DNA from: an uncultured Collinsella sp.
GTDB lineage: Bacteria > Actinomycetota > Coriobacteriia > Coriobacteriales > Coriobacteriaceae
Assembly (NCBI GenBank): GCA_900549655.1
Contig: UROZ01000043.1
Coordinates: 1-14,459 of the forward strand
Length of the DNA: 14,459 nucleotides
Direction of reading: 5' to 3'
Part shown: piece after piece, positions 1-6,994 of the stretch
Numbering within the stretch: position 1 is the first letter of the stretch
Layout of the letters: every line of letters begins with the position of its first letter
The notes under the pieces: model-generated
Seen by the model: the letters and a program-made list of their open reading frames with translations, nothing else
What the model was told of the DNA's origin: nothing
Databases searched by the model: none
Translations under genes and position numbers: made by a program

Positions 1-415
1 CGTCTTGCGGGCTGACGTCTATAGGCTCGGGCGCCGGCGTAGACGCGGGCGCAACCTCGGATGCCGGGGCTATGGGAAACGCCGGCGCGGCGGGCTCGGG
101 TGCCGCAAACACCGCAGCGCTCTCGTTGATTGCCGCGGCGACGGGCTCTGCAAAGTGAGCCGGCGCCGAGGTTGCTTCGGGCGCTGTGGGCTGTTCCGCA
201 GCATGTGCGCCGATGGGCGCCGCTACGGCATCCTCTTCGTCCTCGTTATCGGCGAGATCCGAAATATCATGCGTTACATGCGAAAGAGGCAGGGAGAACA
301 CGGTGTCCTCGGGTTCCACGGGTGCGGAGTCCGCCGGAGCGGCGTGGGCCGGTGCAGCTGCGGCGGCAGCCGGTGCCTCGGTCATAGTCGCGGACTTGTT
401 CTCCTCGTCGATCAT
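1..415 (-). CDS. Ala/Pro/Glu-rich protein, N-terminal part only (runs off left edge)
   Basis: An open frame starts at ATG 415 and continues off the window, giving about 138 residues beginning MIDEENKSATMTEAPAA. The start overlaps the stop of the upstream FHA gene by four bases (ATGA, 412-415), so the two are probably translationally coupled. The visible part is low-complexity: alternating Ala/Pro stretches with an acidic patch (SDLADNEDEED), the composition of a disordered region, with no recognisable catalytic motif. By analogy with actinobacterial fhaA-fhaB-pstP gene order the hidden part could be a PP2C phosphatase or another member of the kinase/FHA pathway, but nothing visible shows this. 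The reading frame and start are well supported; the function is unknown. Confidence 0.75.
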   Translation of the reverse strand, partial: MIDEENKSATMTEAPAAAAAAPAHAAPADSAPVEPEDTVFSLPLSHVTHDISDLADNEDEEDAVAAPIGAHAAEQPTAPEATSAPAHFAEPVAAAINESAAVFAAPEPAAPAFPIAPASEVAPASTPAPEPIDVSPQD

Positions 416-828
416 CGACGGTTCACCTTCATGACCACATCGCCGATCTGGACTTCGTCGCCCTCGCGCAGCGTTGCGGGCTCCACGAGCTGGCGGCCGT
501 TGACGAGCGTGCCGTTAAGCGAGTTGAGGTCCTCGATGATGAGCGCCGGGCCCTGCAGCGAAAAGCGCGCATGCGAGGCCGAGACGAATGGTTCGTTGAT
601 GCAGATGTCCGAAGACGGCGAGCGACCGACGATGACGGGGCCGAGCATATCTACGTGGATGCCGCGGATACCGCGCGGACCCTTGTCCACATCGATCGTC
701 CAGATAGCCGAGTCGCGGCGCTGTCCACGCACAAGTCCCACGCCGGTCTTCATGACGGCGAACAGGAAGATATAGAGCAGGGCGACCAGGACGATGCGGC
801 CTGCAAAAAGGACGATATCGATGTTCAT
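412..828 (-). CDS. FhaB-like membrane-anchored FHA-domain protein
   Basis: A 138-aa protein with one N-terminal membrane segment (about residues 5-27), a short basic linker (RGQRRDS), and a C-terminal FHA domain (about 45-138). The FHA signature residues are visible: G68-R69-S70, then the S83-A-S85-H86 loop, then N102-S-L-N105-G106-T. FHA domains bind phosphothreonine peptides, so this protein should read out phosphorylation by the adjacent kinase at the membrane, as FhaB/FipA does in mycobacteria (family knowledge). The loop reads SASH instead of the commoner SRxH found in its neighbour, so one phosphate-contacting arginine may be absent. The start is ATG 828, preceded by AGGGGA about nine bases upstream. 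The gene lies six bases after the FhaA-like gene and overlaps the next gene by four bases. The domain call is secure; the binding partner is inferred. Confidence 0.9.
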   Translation of the reverse strand: MNIDIVLFAGRIVLVALLYIFLFAVMKTGVGLVRGQRRDSAIWTIDVDKGPRGIRGIHVDMLGPVIVGRSPSSDICINEPFVSASHARFSLQGPALIIEDLNSLNGTLVNGRQLVEPATLREGDEVQIGDVVMKVNRR

Positions 829-834
829 AAGCGA

Positions 835-1848
835 CTATCCCCTAAATTCAAAGGTGCTCAGGCCAAACGTCAGCAGATCGCCGTTGCGCAGCGGGCAGCG
901 CGTAATGCGGCGGTTGTTGACGAGTGTGCCGTTGGTGGAATTGAGGTCCTCGATCGACCAATCCGAGCCCGTAAAGGTGAGCTGGGCGTGGCGGCGCGAC
1001 ACGTTGGGGTCGCGCAGGGCAATGTCGGAAACTGAGCGCTCGCGACCGATGGTCACCTGTGCGGAGGTGATGCTATGGCTCTCGCCGCTCACGACGTCGA
1101 CGAGCTGGGCGAGCGGGCGCTGCGGGGCGCGAGTGCTCGCCATGTTGGAGGCGATGCCGGCTGCGGCGCCTAGGCCCACGGCGGCACCGGTCGCGGCGGC
1201 TCCGCCCATGCCGGCAAGCGCGTCGCGCGAGATGGTCTGCGGCACCGGGATGGGTGCGGCGGCGGGGTCGGGGACGCTAGGCGCGAAGGGGTCTGCCGTG
1301 GCAAGCGGGTCGGGAGCGGCGGCGCGAGGCGTCGGCTGCTGCTGGGGCATGGCGGCGGGGCGCTGCTGCTGCGGGGCAGCAAACTGCTGCTGGCCGGCGC
1401 GCGGGGCGCTGGCGGCACGGCTTGCCGCGGAGTTGTTCTGGCCCAGGCCGTTCTGATAGGCGCGCTCTTCTTCGTACAGGCGGCCGAGCGTGGGGGCATC
1501 GACGTTCTCGGCAAAGACCGAGAACTTGCCGGCGCGCAGCTGCGGATCGATCATAAAGCGCACGAGGGGTTCGCCGACAAAGACATAGCGGCGCTTTTCG
1601 GCCTGCGCCTTCACAAACTCGCGGACCTCGCGCGAAAGCTCGGGGTAGAACGGGGCGAGCATGGGATCGTCGTCGGCGGCGATCAGGATGGTATAGAGTG
1701 CCGGCGCCGTGTTGACGCCGTTAATCACCAGAGTCTGATCCTCCATGTCGCGAGCGGCCTGCTTGGCAAGCTTCTTAAAGGAGAACGGGGCACGGGTGGC
1801 ACCGAAGATGCCGGCCACGTGGTCCTCGAAGATGTTCAGGAAGTTCAC
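835..1848 (-). CDS. FhaA-like protein: DUF3662-type N-domain plus C-terminal FHA domain
   Basis: A 337-aa protein in three parts. Residues 1-125 resemble the DUF3662/FhaA N-terminal domain (MNFLNIFEDHVAGIFG start; RRYVFVGEPLVRFMIDPQL core). Residues 130-245 are a Gln/Ala/Pro-rich linker. Residues 248-337 are an FHA domain with G268-R269-E270, S284-R285-R286-H287 and N303-S-T-N306-G307. In mycobacteria FhaA binds phosphorylated membrane proteins such as the MviN pseudokinase domain to control peptidoglycan synthesis; a similar adaptor role here is an inference. The start is GTG 1848, overlapping the kinase stop in a GTGA, with GGAGAG nine bases upstream inside the kinase gene. Kinase, FhaA-like and FhaB-like genes are therefore one coupled operon, suggesting one phospho-signalling pathway. 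Confidence 0.92.
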   Translation of the reverse strand: MNFLNIFEDHVAGIFGATRAPFSFKKLAKQAARDMEDQTLVINGVNTAPALYTILIAADDDPMLAPFYPELSREVREFVKAQAEKRRYVFVGEPLVRFMIDPQLRAGKFSVFAENVDAPTLGRLYEEERAYQNGLGQNNSAASRAASAPRAGQQQFAAPQQQRPAAMPQQQPTPRAAAPDPLATADPFAPSVPDPAAAPIPVPQTISRDALAGMGGAAATGAAVGLGAAAGIASNMASTRAPQRPLAQLVDVVSGESHSITSAQVTIGRERSVSDIALRDPNVSRRHAQLTFTGSDWSIEDLNSTNGTLVNNRRITRCPLRNGDLLTFGLSTFEFRG

Positions 1849-3698
1849 GAAAGATCACTCTCCGTATAAGTTCTTTGGTATCCGAGCAAATATAGGCATA
1901 TCCCAACGATTATAGAGGATAGGGTTCCCGCAACCGCCGCCTTGGCGACGACCGCGGCTGCAAGGCTGGCAATTTCCATATGGTGTGCAAGACAGGACGC
2001 CGCTGCGCAGCCGATGCCGGTGACAGCGATGGCGGCGATTGCGGCAAGGTTTGAGCCCTGATCGGCACGCTTGGCATGGGCATTGAGCAGCGCAGATGAC
2101 GCCGCGGCAGTTGCCGCTACCAGCACAAAGGCAGCCCAAAGGAGCGGGTCTCCCAGCGCTGCGGCAACGTTACCGAGCCCCAGCACGCCTCCGGCTGAAA
2201 GCGCGACCGTGGCCAGACGGGCAAAAAGCGCGCCCATGCCCGTTGCCGCGGCGGCGCTTGCCGGGCCGAGCCAAAATGACGCGACGCTGGCGGCGACCCC
2301 AGCTGCCAGGAAGGTATTGCCGGTCAGACAGCCAAGCGCGAGTGCACAGGTGAGCGTGGCGCTCGCGGCAGTCTCGGTGCGACCCCAGGCGATCCACCAA
2401 CCGGACATGGCGGCGGCAAAGATCACCGCGACGGGCAGCATCGACAGGATGCCCTGTGCCTGCATGGTGGCGTTGGCCATGAGCACCAAAAAGCCCACAG
2501 CCGAGATGGCCGAGCCAATCTGGGGGGCCAGGCCAGCCGCCGCTCCGATCGCGATGGCCGCAATGACCAGGCCGGGAAGCGCCGCGACCCCGGCCGTTTG
2601 CATCAGCAAAAAGCTAAAGGTGCCGCACGTTAGCGCCGAGATAGTGCGCATGGTGTAGTCGCGCGCATGGCTCCAGCGCGTGCCCGCCCAGCCGAGTGCG
2701 GGGTCGACCTCGATGGCGTCGTCCTCGTAGTGCGACGGCTCGATATCGTCGAGCTCCTGCTCGTCATCCGAAAGCTCGCCAACCATTTGCTCCAGGCTGC
2801 GACGGCCCTCGCGTACGCTGCCCAGACCGGCAAGGAGCTGGTCGCAAAATGCCTCGATGCTGTTGGGGCGGTCCTGCGGCATGGGGGAGAGCGCGCTCAT
2901 GAGCGCGGCCTCGGCTCCCGGGGGGAAGTGTGGTATCAGCTCGCTGGGATAGGTGGCGCCGCCGATGATGCGGCCGAGCGAGTCGGCGGGCGTGGCCGCC
3001 ATAAAGGGAGCGCTGCCGCACAGGCCCTCGTAGATCACACAGGCGAGGGCAAAGACATCGGCGCGCTCGTCGACCGTGCCGGTCTCGATATCGAGCTGCT
3101 CGGGCGGCATGTAGCCGATGGTGCCGCCGCGCGAGCCGCCAAAGCCACCGGCGGACGACAGTCGCGCCATGCCAAAGTCGGTGAGCTTTACATTGCCCGA
3201 GTGGTCGATGAGCACGTTGGCGGGCTTAATGTCCAGGTGGAGTACGCCATTGCTATGGGCGAAGGTGAGCGCCTGGCCCAGGGCATCGGCAATGGCCGCG
3301 GCCTCGTCAAAGGTGAGCGAGTGGCCGTCCACACGATGCAAAAACTCGGCCAGCGACATACCGTCGACATACTCCATGACCAGGTAGGCATAGGCGGTGT
3401 CATGCGTAAAGTCGATGACCTGCACGATATTGGGATGTTGAAGCATGGCGGCAGTGTGCGCCTCGCGCAGGACATCCATGATGTCGCTGGCGGGCATGCC
3501 GGCGCCGTTGATAAGGGGAATGCGCTTAATGGCGACGCGGCGGCGCAGGTGCGTGTCGCGGCAAATCTCGATGGAGCCAAAACCGCCGGTCGCAAGTGTC
3601 TCGAGCGGCTGGTACCGCTTGAGCAGCTCGCGAGAGCTGGTGCCCTCCAAAGGAACGTCCGGCGAGAACCGGGCGGTATGTTGCGAGAAAAGCGGCAT
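1845..3698 (-). CDS. Membrane Ser/Thr protein kinase with polytopic C-terminus (non-RD type)
   Basis: A 617-aa protein. Residues 30-290 are a Hanks-type kinase: Gly-rich loop ATGGFGS, catalytic K58 (VAIKRI), helix-C E79, catalytic loop H154-L-D156-I-K158-P-A-N161, D174-F-G176, and PPE 198-200 at the APE position. All catalytic residues are present, but the Arg of the HRD motif is Leu, so this is a non-RD kinase. An acidic linker (about 307-332) leads to roughly nine or ten hydrophobic segments (about 352-605), rich in Ala and Gly. PASTA domains, usual in PknB-type kinases, are absent, so the signal is probably membrane-borne or sensed by the TM bundle. The start is placed at ATG 3698 (MPLFSQ), with GAGGG six bases upstream; a GTG at 3743 would add 15 residues but lacks a good ribosome site. 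It is first gene of the operon with the two FHA genes. Confidence 0.93.
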   Translation of the reverse strand: MPLFSQHTARFSPDVPLEGTSSRELLKRYQPLETLATGGFGSIEICRDTHLRRRVAIKRIPLINGAGMPASDIMDVLREAHTAAMLQHPNIVQVIDFTHDTAYAYLVMEYVDGMSLAEFLHRVDGHSLTFDEAAAIADALGQALTFAHSNGVLHLDIKPANVLIDHSGNVKLTDFGMARLSSAGGFGGSRGGTIGYMPPEQLDIETGTVDERADVFALACVIYEGLCGSAPFMAATPADSLGRIIGGATYPSELIPHFPPGAEAALMSALSPMPQDRPNSIEAFCDQLLAGLGSVREGRRSLEQMVGELSDDEQELDDIEPSHYEDDAIEVDPALGWAGTRWSHARDYTMRTISALTCGTFSFLLMQTAGVAALPGLVIAAIAIGAAAGLAPQIGSAISAVGFLVLMANATMQAQGILSMLPVAVIFAAAMSGWWIAWGRTETAASATLTCALALGCLTGNTFLAAGVAASVASFWLGPASAAAATGMGALFARLATVALSAGGVLGLGNVAAALGDPLLWAAFVLVAATAAASSALLNAHAKRADQGSNLAAIAAIAVTGIGCAAASCLAHHMEIASLAAAVVAKAAVAGTLSSIIVGICLYLLGYQRTYTESDLS

Positions 3699-3787
3699 GG
3701 CCAACCCTCGTGCGTTTAAAGTTCGTTTGCGAGCGGCGGGCACGGGGCGTGGTCCGTTCCAGCGTTCGCGGTGGCATAGATGCTGCT

Positions 3788-3793
3788 AGTGTA
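3788..3793 (-). promoter_or_regulatory. Possible -10 box of the kinase/FHA operon
   Basis: TACACT on the minus strand fits a sigma-70 -10 element and would put transcription start near 3781, about 80 bases before the kinase ATG at 3698. No convincing -35 hexamer lies 16-18 bases upstream, so this is tentative. Confidence 0.35.
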
Positions 3794-3877
3794 GCACGCT
3801 CGGATGGATGGCGAGGATAACGGGCGGCGGGGACAACTTATCCTTCTTGGCCTTCTTGGCCTCGTTTCGATCCGTCC

Positions 3878-4047
3878 GGAAAGCGTGCCCCAGTTTTCAG
3901 CCAAATTGTGGGATGCGCTTTCCGAATGGGGTGCGCTGCGGAAACTGCGTCCCAGAATACTGACTCAGAACGGGATGCATTTTCCGAACCGGCGCTCAAA
4001 AGGAAACCGCATCCCACTTTGATGTGGGACTGCGGGAAAAATGGACC
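3878..4047. repeat. Diverged 62-bp tandem repeat built of alternating 14-bp inverted motifs
   Basis: Five good copies of one 14-bp motif alternate in orientation: GGAAAGCGTGCCCC (3878-3891), GGGATGCGCTTTCC (3910-3923), GGAAACTGCGTCCC (3940-3953), GGGATGCATTTTCC (3972-3985) and GGAAACCGCATCCC (4002-4015). Start-to-start distances are 32, 30, 32 and 30. A degenerate sixth copy starting GGGA lies exactly 32 bases further on (4034-4047). The unit is thus 62 bp, in about three copies; arms are conserved and the 18- and 16-base spacers are not. A separate perfect 6-bp hairpin, TCCCAC/GTGGGA (4012-4029), overlaps the last units. Just upstream, CCTTCTTGG occurs twice in tandem (3842-3859). The array fills most of the gene-free gap between divergent transcripts and no ORF in it looks real. 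Confidence 0.8.
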
Positions 4048-4129
4048 GTGACCTGGCTCGGATTGGAGTTAACGTGAATCGTTGATGCTGGCTGGTGTGG
4101 GCGCGGAGATAAACGAGCAGCCCGAGCGA

Positions 4130-4135
4130 TATAAT
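4130..4135 (+). promoter_or_regulatory. -10 box of the tandem LuxR-type regulator gene
   Basis: A perfect TATAAT would start transcription near 4142, giving a leader of about a dozen bases that contains GGAGG (4146-4150) before ATG 4155. No clear -35 hexamer is present at the usual distance, which suggests activator dependence or a weak promoter. The box overlaps the alternative ATG at 4134, arguing against that start. Confidence 0.55.
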
Positions 4136-4154
4136 GACGCGCTATGGAGGTCAT

Positions 4155-6293
4155 ATGCTCTTTTCCCGCTGTTCTGCCACATCTGCTTTCTCCATTGTGC
4201 TCGTCGTAATGGCGGTCACCCCTTATCACCGGTTTTCATCTTCAATCGGTTTGGCATCAGGTGCAATGACCTGGCTCGTTATCCTTGGCGCATGCCTTGC
4301 GGCGTTTGTTCATGGTGTTGCGCTTCGCAAGGGGAGAGAAATAAGACGGCCGGGTCGCCTTGGCGCCATTGGTGTTTTCCTTGGTGTTATTGCAACGGTT
4401 CCCGAATGGGCCGACTTGGCCTTCTATGCTCGCGGAGATTCTATTCCATTCGTGTTTGCACCGATCTGGCTGCTGCATGGCGTTTCGTGCGCCTCGTGCT
4501 TTGTTGGATCGCTGCTCCTCTCATATGTTATTTGGGGCACGGTGGGCTCTCCTTTGACGCAGGGGGCGACGTGGGCTGACGAAAGAGAAACTCGTCACCC
4601 GCAGGACGCGATTTTTACAGAAACAATAGCCATCCTGTCTTGCCTGCTGTTTTGCTGTCGAGTTTCATGGAGAGTCGTTCCCGAGCCATGGGGGATGTCC
4701 CCTGTAACGGCCGTATCAATTGGCTTAGTGCTTTTAATTCCTCTGGTCTATCTCGTGTTGGCTGTGGCCCCGCCGCTTTGCTGTCTCCGCGCCTTTGGTC
4801 GGGGACAGAGCGACGTGTTTGCCCGTTCTGTGCTCGTGGCAGTCCCTATTGGTCTTGTTCCGGCTGTCGAGGCGGCATACTTCGCAAGCGATGCCGCGAT
4901 CATTGTATTGCTTGCGATGGGGTCCGCTATTGCTGTTGCCTTCGTGTGCACGTTGCTAAGGGGGGAACGGGACAACAATCCGGATATTGCCTGCGCGTCC
5001 GACCCATTCGATGCGGGAGTGTTTCCCCCTGCCCTGTCGCCTCGAGAAGAGCAGTTTGTTCGACTGCTGCTCAAAGGGAAAACGCCGGCGGAAATTGCCA
5101 GGGAGACGGGTACGAAGCCATCGACGGTGCGAACAACGCTTCACCGAGCATACGGGAAGGCGTCGGTTGCGGGCTCACGCGAGCTCGTGGCGTTGTTTGC
5201 AGGTGAGGGTGATGCTGTAGGGCCTGAGCCGCTGCAGCGGCATGCTGACGATATGTTGGCATCAGCTCGAACGCGCCGGCTGTTTCGATACCTGCTCACA
5301 TCATTTTTCATCCTCCTTGCGGCGGGTCCCTTGGTAATGGCGGATAGCGATTGGGGGTCCGGTGTTTCGTGGGCTGTCGCCTTTTCTCTTGCAAGCTATG
5401 CATTGGGTCTCGGACTGTTTCTGTCGCTACGCTACACGGGTGGAAAACCGAATCGTGAAGCTGATCTGGATAGAGCGGATGGGGCGATTGGGCTTGGAAG
5501 CCCGTGCGTGTGGGCGATACTGTCTGCCGTGGAATGGGCTTTTGTTTATATCGCGGCATGGAGGTGCATACGCGATCCGTTGATGGCTGCACCGGTCCTG
5601 GTTTGCGGCATAGCGTCTATGGCTTCGCTCGCTGTTAAGCTGCGCCCGTTTAAGGTTCATGCCCATACTCGGGCTATCGCGCCATTGGTTGTGATAGGTG
5701 TGGCTGCTTTAATCTATGCAGCAACTAGGGGGCGAATTCATGGACTTGCGGTACTGACGGGGATGCTGCTCACGTATATAGTGCTGCGAAGCTGTCCGCA
5801 GCGCAAAATGCTTGGGGTATGGATGCTCTGCTTTGGGGCGATGGCTCCCGTTTGGGTTGTCTTGCTCAACATGGTGCAGGATCTGACGGTTTTCAAGCCG
5901 TTGTTCCTCGCGTCGTTGTTGGGGCATAGTTCGGCTGTCAATGTCGTCGTGGCAACGGTGATCGTCTGCTGGTCTGTGCCCATATTCGTCACGCACATCG
6001 CGCTCGCCCGCTCGGTTGAGGACGAGAAAGCCGTCTTGGAGTACCGCGCGAACGGGTCCACCGAAACAGCCCGCGTGCGCCAGCTGGCCCTGCTTATGTC
6101 TCGCTCCCTTTCTAATGTTCAGTCGCAAATCTTGCTGATGACGGCAGAGGGCGCAACGACAAAGGCTATTGCGGAGGATGTCGGTTACGCTGCATCTACG
6201 GTGCAAGCACTGCGGTCTGCATCTTACCGCCAGTTGAGGATCAAGAATAAAGCGGAACTTGTTTCATTGTTATCGCAGGTAGATAACGTGTAA
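4155..6293 (+). CDS. Polytopic membrane regulator with two LuxR-type HTH domains (TM-HTH-TM-HTH)
   Basis: A 712-aa protein with two successive modules. Module 1 has about seven or eight hydrophobic segments (11-268) and a LuxR-type HTH (about 293-350: LSPREEQFVRLLLKGKTPAE, then IARETGTKPSTVRTTLHRAY, SRELVALF). Module 2 has about eight more segments (376-622) and a second HTH (about 648-708: ILLMTAEGATTKAIAEDVGY, ASTVQALRSASYRQL, KAELVSLL). Coriobacteriia encode many LuxR proteins with a multi-TM N-terminus and one C-terminal HTH (family knowledge); this one looks like a fused duplicate. It probably senses a ligand or membrane state and binds DNA from the membrane, with the downstream secreted protein/ABC genes as likely targets (inference). 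The start at ATG 4155 is chosen for GGAGG four bases upstream and for agreement with the TATAAT; ATG 4134 would add seven residues. GC is visibly below that of the left and right blocks. Confidence 0.88.
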   Translation: MLFSRCSATSAFSIVLVVMAVTPYHRFSSSIGLASGAMTWLVILGACLAAFVHGVALRKGREIRRPGRLGAIGVFLGVIATVPEWADLAFYARGDSIPFVFAPIWLLHGVSCASCFVGSLLLSYVIWGTVGSPLTQGATWADERETRHPQDAIFTETIAILSCLLFCCRVSWRVVPEPWGMSPVTAVSIGLVLLIPLVYLVLAVAPPLCCLRAFGRGQSDVFARSVLVAVPIGLVPAVEAAYFASDAAIIVLLAMGSAIAVAFVCTLLRGERDNNPDIACASDPFDAGVFPPALSPREEQFVRLLLKGKTPAEIARETGTKPSTVRTTLHRAYGKASVAGSRELVALFAGEGDAVGPEPLQRHADDMLASARTRRLFRYLLTSFFILLAAGPLVMADSDWGSGVSWAVAFSLASYALGLGLFLSLRYTGGKPNREADLDRADGAIGLGSPCVWAILSAVEWAFVYIAAWRCIRDPLMAAPVLVCGIASMASLAVKLRPFKVHAHTRAIAPLVVIGVAALIYAATRGRIHGLAVLTGMLLTYIVLRSCPQRKMLGVWMLCFGAMAPVWVVLLNMVQDLTVFKPLFLASLLGHSSAVNVVVATVIVCWSVPIFVTHIALARSVEDEKAVLEYRANGSTETARVRQLALLMSRSLSNVQSQILLMTAEGATTKAIAEDVGYAASTVQALRSASYRQLRIKNKAELVSLLSQVDNV

Positions 6294-6329
6294 ACGCCTG
6301 AGCAATCAACTCAATAGCGGGTGTTTACA
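6289..6329 (+). terminator. Inverted repeat overlapping the regulator stop codon (terminator or operator)
   Basis: TGTAAACGCC (6289-6298) pairs with GGTGTTTACA (6320-6329) over ten bases with one G-T pair. An inner TGAG/CTCA pair (6299-6302, 6310-6313) extends it, with a six-base bulge. The tail is only weakly T-rich, so it is a poor intrinsic terminator; a protein-binding operator for the next gene is equally possible. Confidence 0.4.
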
Positions 6330-6361
6330 GACATCTTTCTCTATTCATGCAAAAGTTGCCG

Positions 6362-6373
6362 TGCGTCGACGCA
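6362..6373. promoter_or_regulatory. 12-bp perfect palindrome upstream of the secreted-protein gene
   Basis: TGCGTCGACGCA is perfectly self-complementary and lies about 30 bases before ATG 6403. It could be an operator for the adjacent HTH regulator. I see no consensus -35/-10 pair in 6294-6402, which would fit activator-dependent transcription or read-through from the regulator gene. Confidence 0.35.
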
Positions 6374-6402
6374 TTATTGACCGCTTTTGATTGGAGAAAG
6401 CC

Positions 6403-6915
6403 ATGATTAAGCCAAGGAGCGCTGTTGCTCGACTCGGAGTCGGGTTGGCGATTGTTGCGGGTTTGTCGATGGGCGCACCTGCCGCATCATTTGCTCAAGA
6501 TGAGTTTGACACTTCCCAGGTTTCTAGCATTTCGCAGAGCGCGGATGCCGGAATTGCCACATGCAAGAACAACGAAGATAGATATTTCGCTTTTCAATGT
6601 TCTGGCACGAGCGCAACTGGCTATCGCCAGAAAGAAGATTCATCTTCAGTTTACACTTTGATCCAAGGCTATTCAGGAAGGCCGTTACGTTTGTACGTGG
6701 ACGGCGCCTATGACAATAGAGGAACGGGCACTATGAATTGCACGCAAGGCGTGTATCGCGCCAACCACGCGGGCGAATGGGAGATGTATAACCTCGTTCG
6801 CGAGAATGGGCGCAGCCATGCTCGTCTGACTGCCTGGGCCGAGTCCGGATACGGCACGGTCTATGGAAAGTGGAGCCCCGATTGCTTAGGCCATTTTAAC
6901 AAACTTCCCTCCTAG
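6403..6915 (+). CDS. Small Sec-exported protein with four cysteines (DUF2712/bacteriocin-like pattern)
   Basis: A 170-aa precursor. Residues 1-31 are a clear signal peptide (basic MIKPRSAVAR, hydrophobic LGVGLAIVAG, likely cleavage after SFA31). The mature part of about 139 residues has four Cys (54, 66, 113, 161), so two disulfides are possible. The motif order GYRQKEDSSSVY (73-84), NCTQG (112-116), ARLTAW (140-145) and GKWSPDC (155-161) recalls short secreted proteins of Gram-positive bacteria encoded beside ABC transporters (DUF2712- or lactococcin-972-like neighbourhoods). That similarity is from memory and unchecked. The start is ATG 6403 with GGAGAAAG just upstream; an in-frame TTG at 6391 lies at that ribosome site and is not used here. 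Being upstream of two permeases and an ATPase, it may be an effector, a signal, or the substrate the transporter deals with. It is one of the least GC-rich genes in the window. Confidence 0.85.
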   Translation: MIKPRSAVARLGVGLAIVAGLSMGAPAASFAQDEFDTSQVSSISQSADAGIATCKNNEDRYFAFQCSGTSATGYRQKEDSSSVYTLIQGYSGRPLRLYVDGAYDNRGTGTMNCTQGVYRANHAGEWEMYNLVRENGRSHARLTAWAESGYGTVYGKWSPDCLGHFNKLPS

Positions 6916-6943
6916 CCAATCCGCAGCTTCTTGTTGTGATTAG

Positions 6944-6975
6944 GGCCGGGCCGAGCGCTGCTGCTCGGTCCGGCC
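6944..6975 (+). other. Strong intercistronic hairpin between secreted-protein gene and ABC genes
   Basis: GGCCGGGCCGAGC (6944-6956) pairs with GCTCGGTCCGGCC (6963-6975) over 13 bases with one G-U pair and a six-base loop. No U-run follows; the ribosome site of the first permease begins four bases later. It may block 3' decay of the upstream message or reduce read-through, making the exported protein far more abundant than the transporter. A full intrinsic terminator is unlikely. Confidence 0.7.
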
Positions 6976-6994
6976 AATGGAAGGGTGATGTCGG

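Noticed and set aside
2667..3719. 350-codon open frame on the plus strand opposite the kinase
   Set aside because: It is antisense to clear kinase motifs, lacks any recognisable domain, and such frames are common opposite GC-rich genes.
3878..4047. CRISPR array
   Set aside because: Motifs alternate in orientation, are only 14 bp and diverged, and there are no cas genes in the window.
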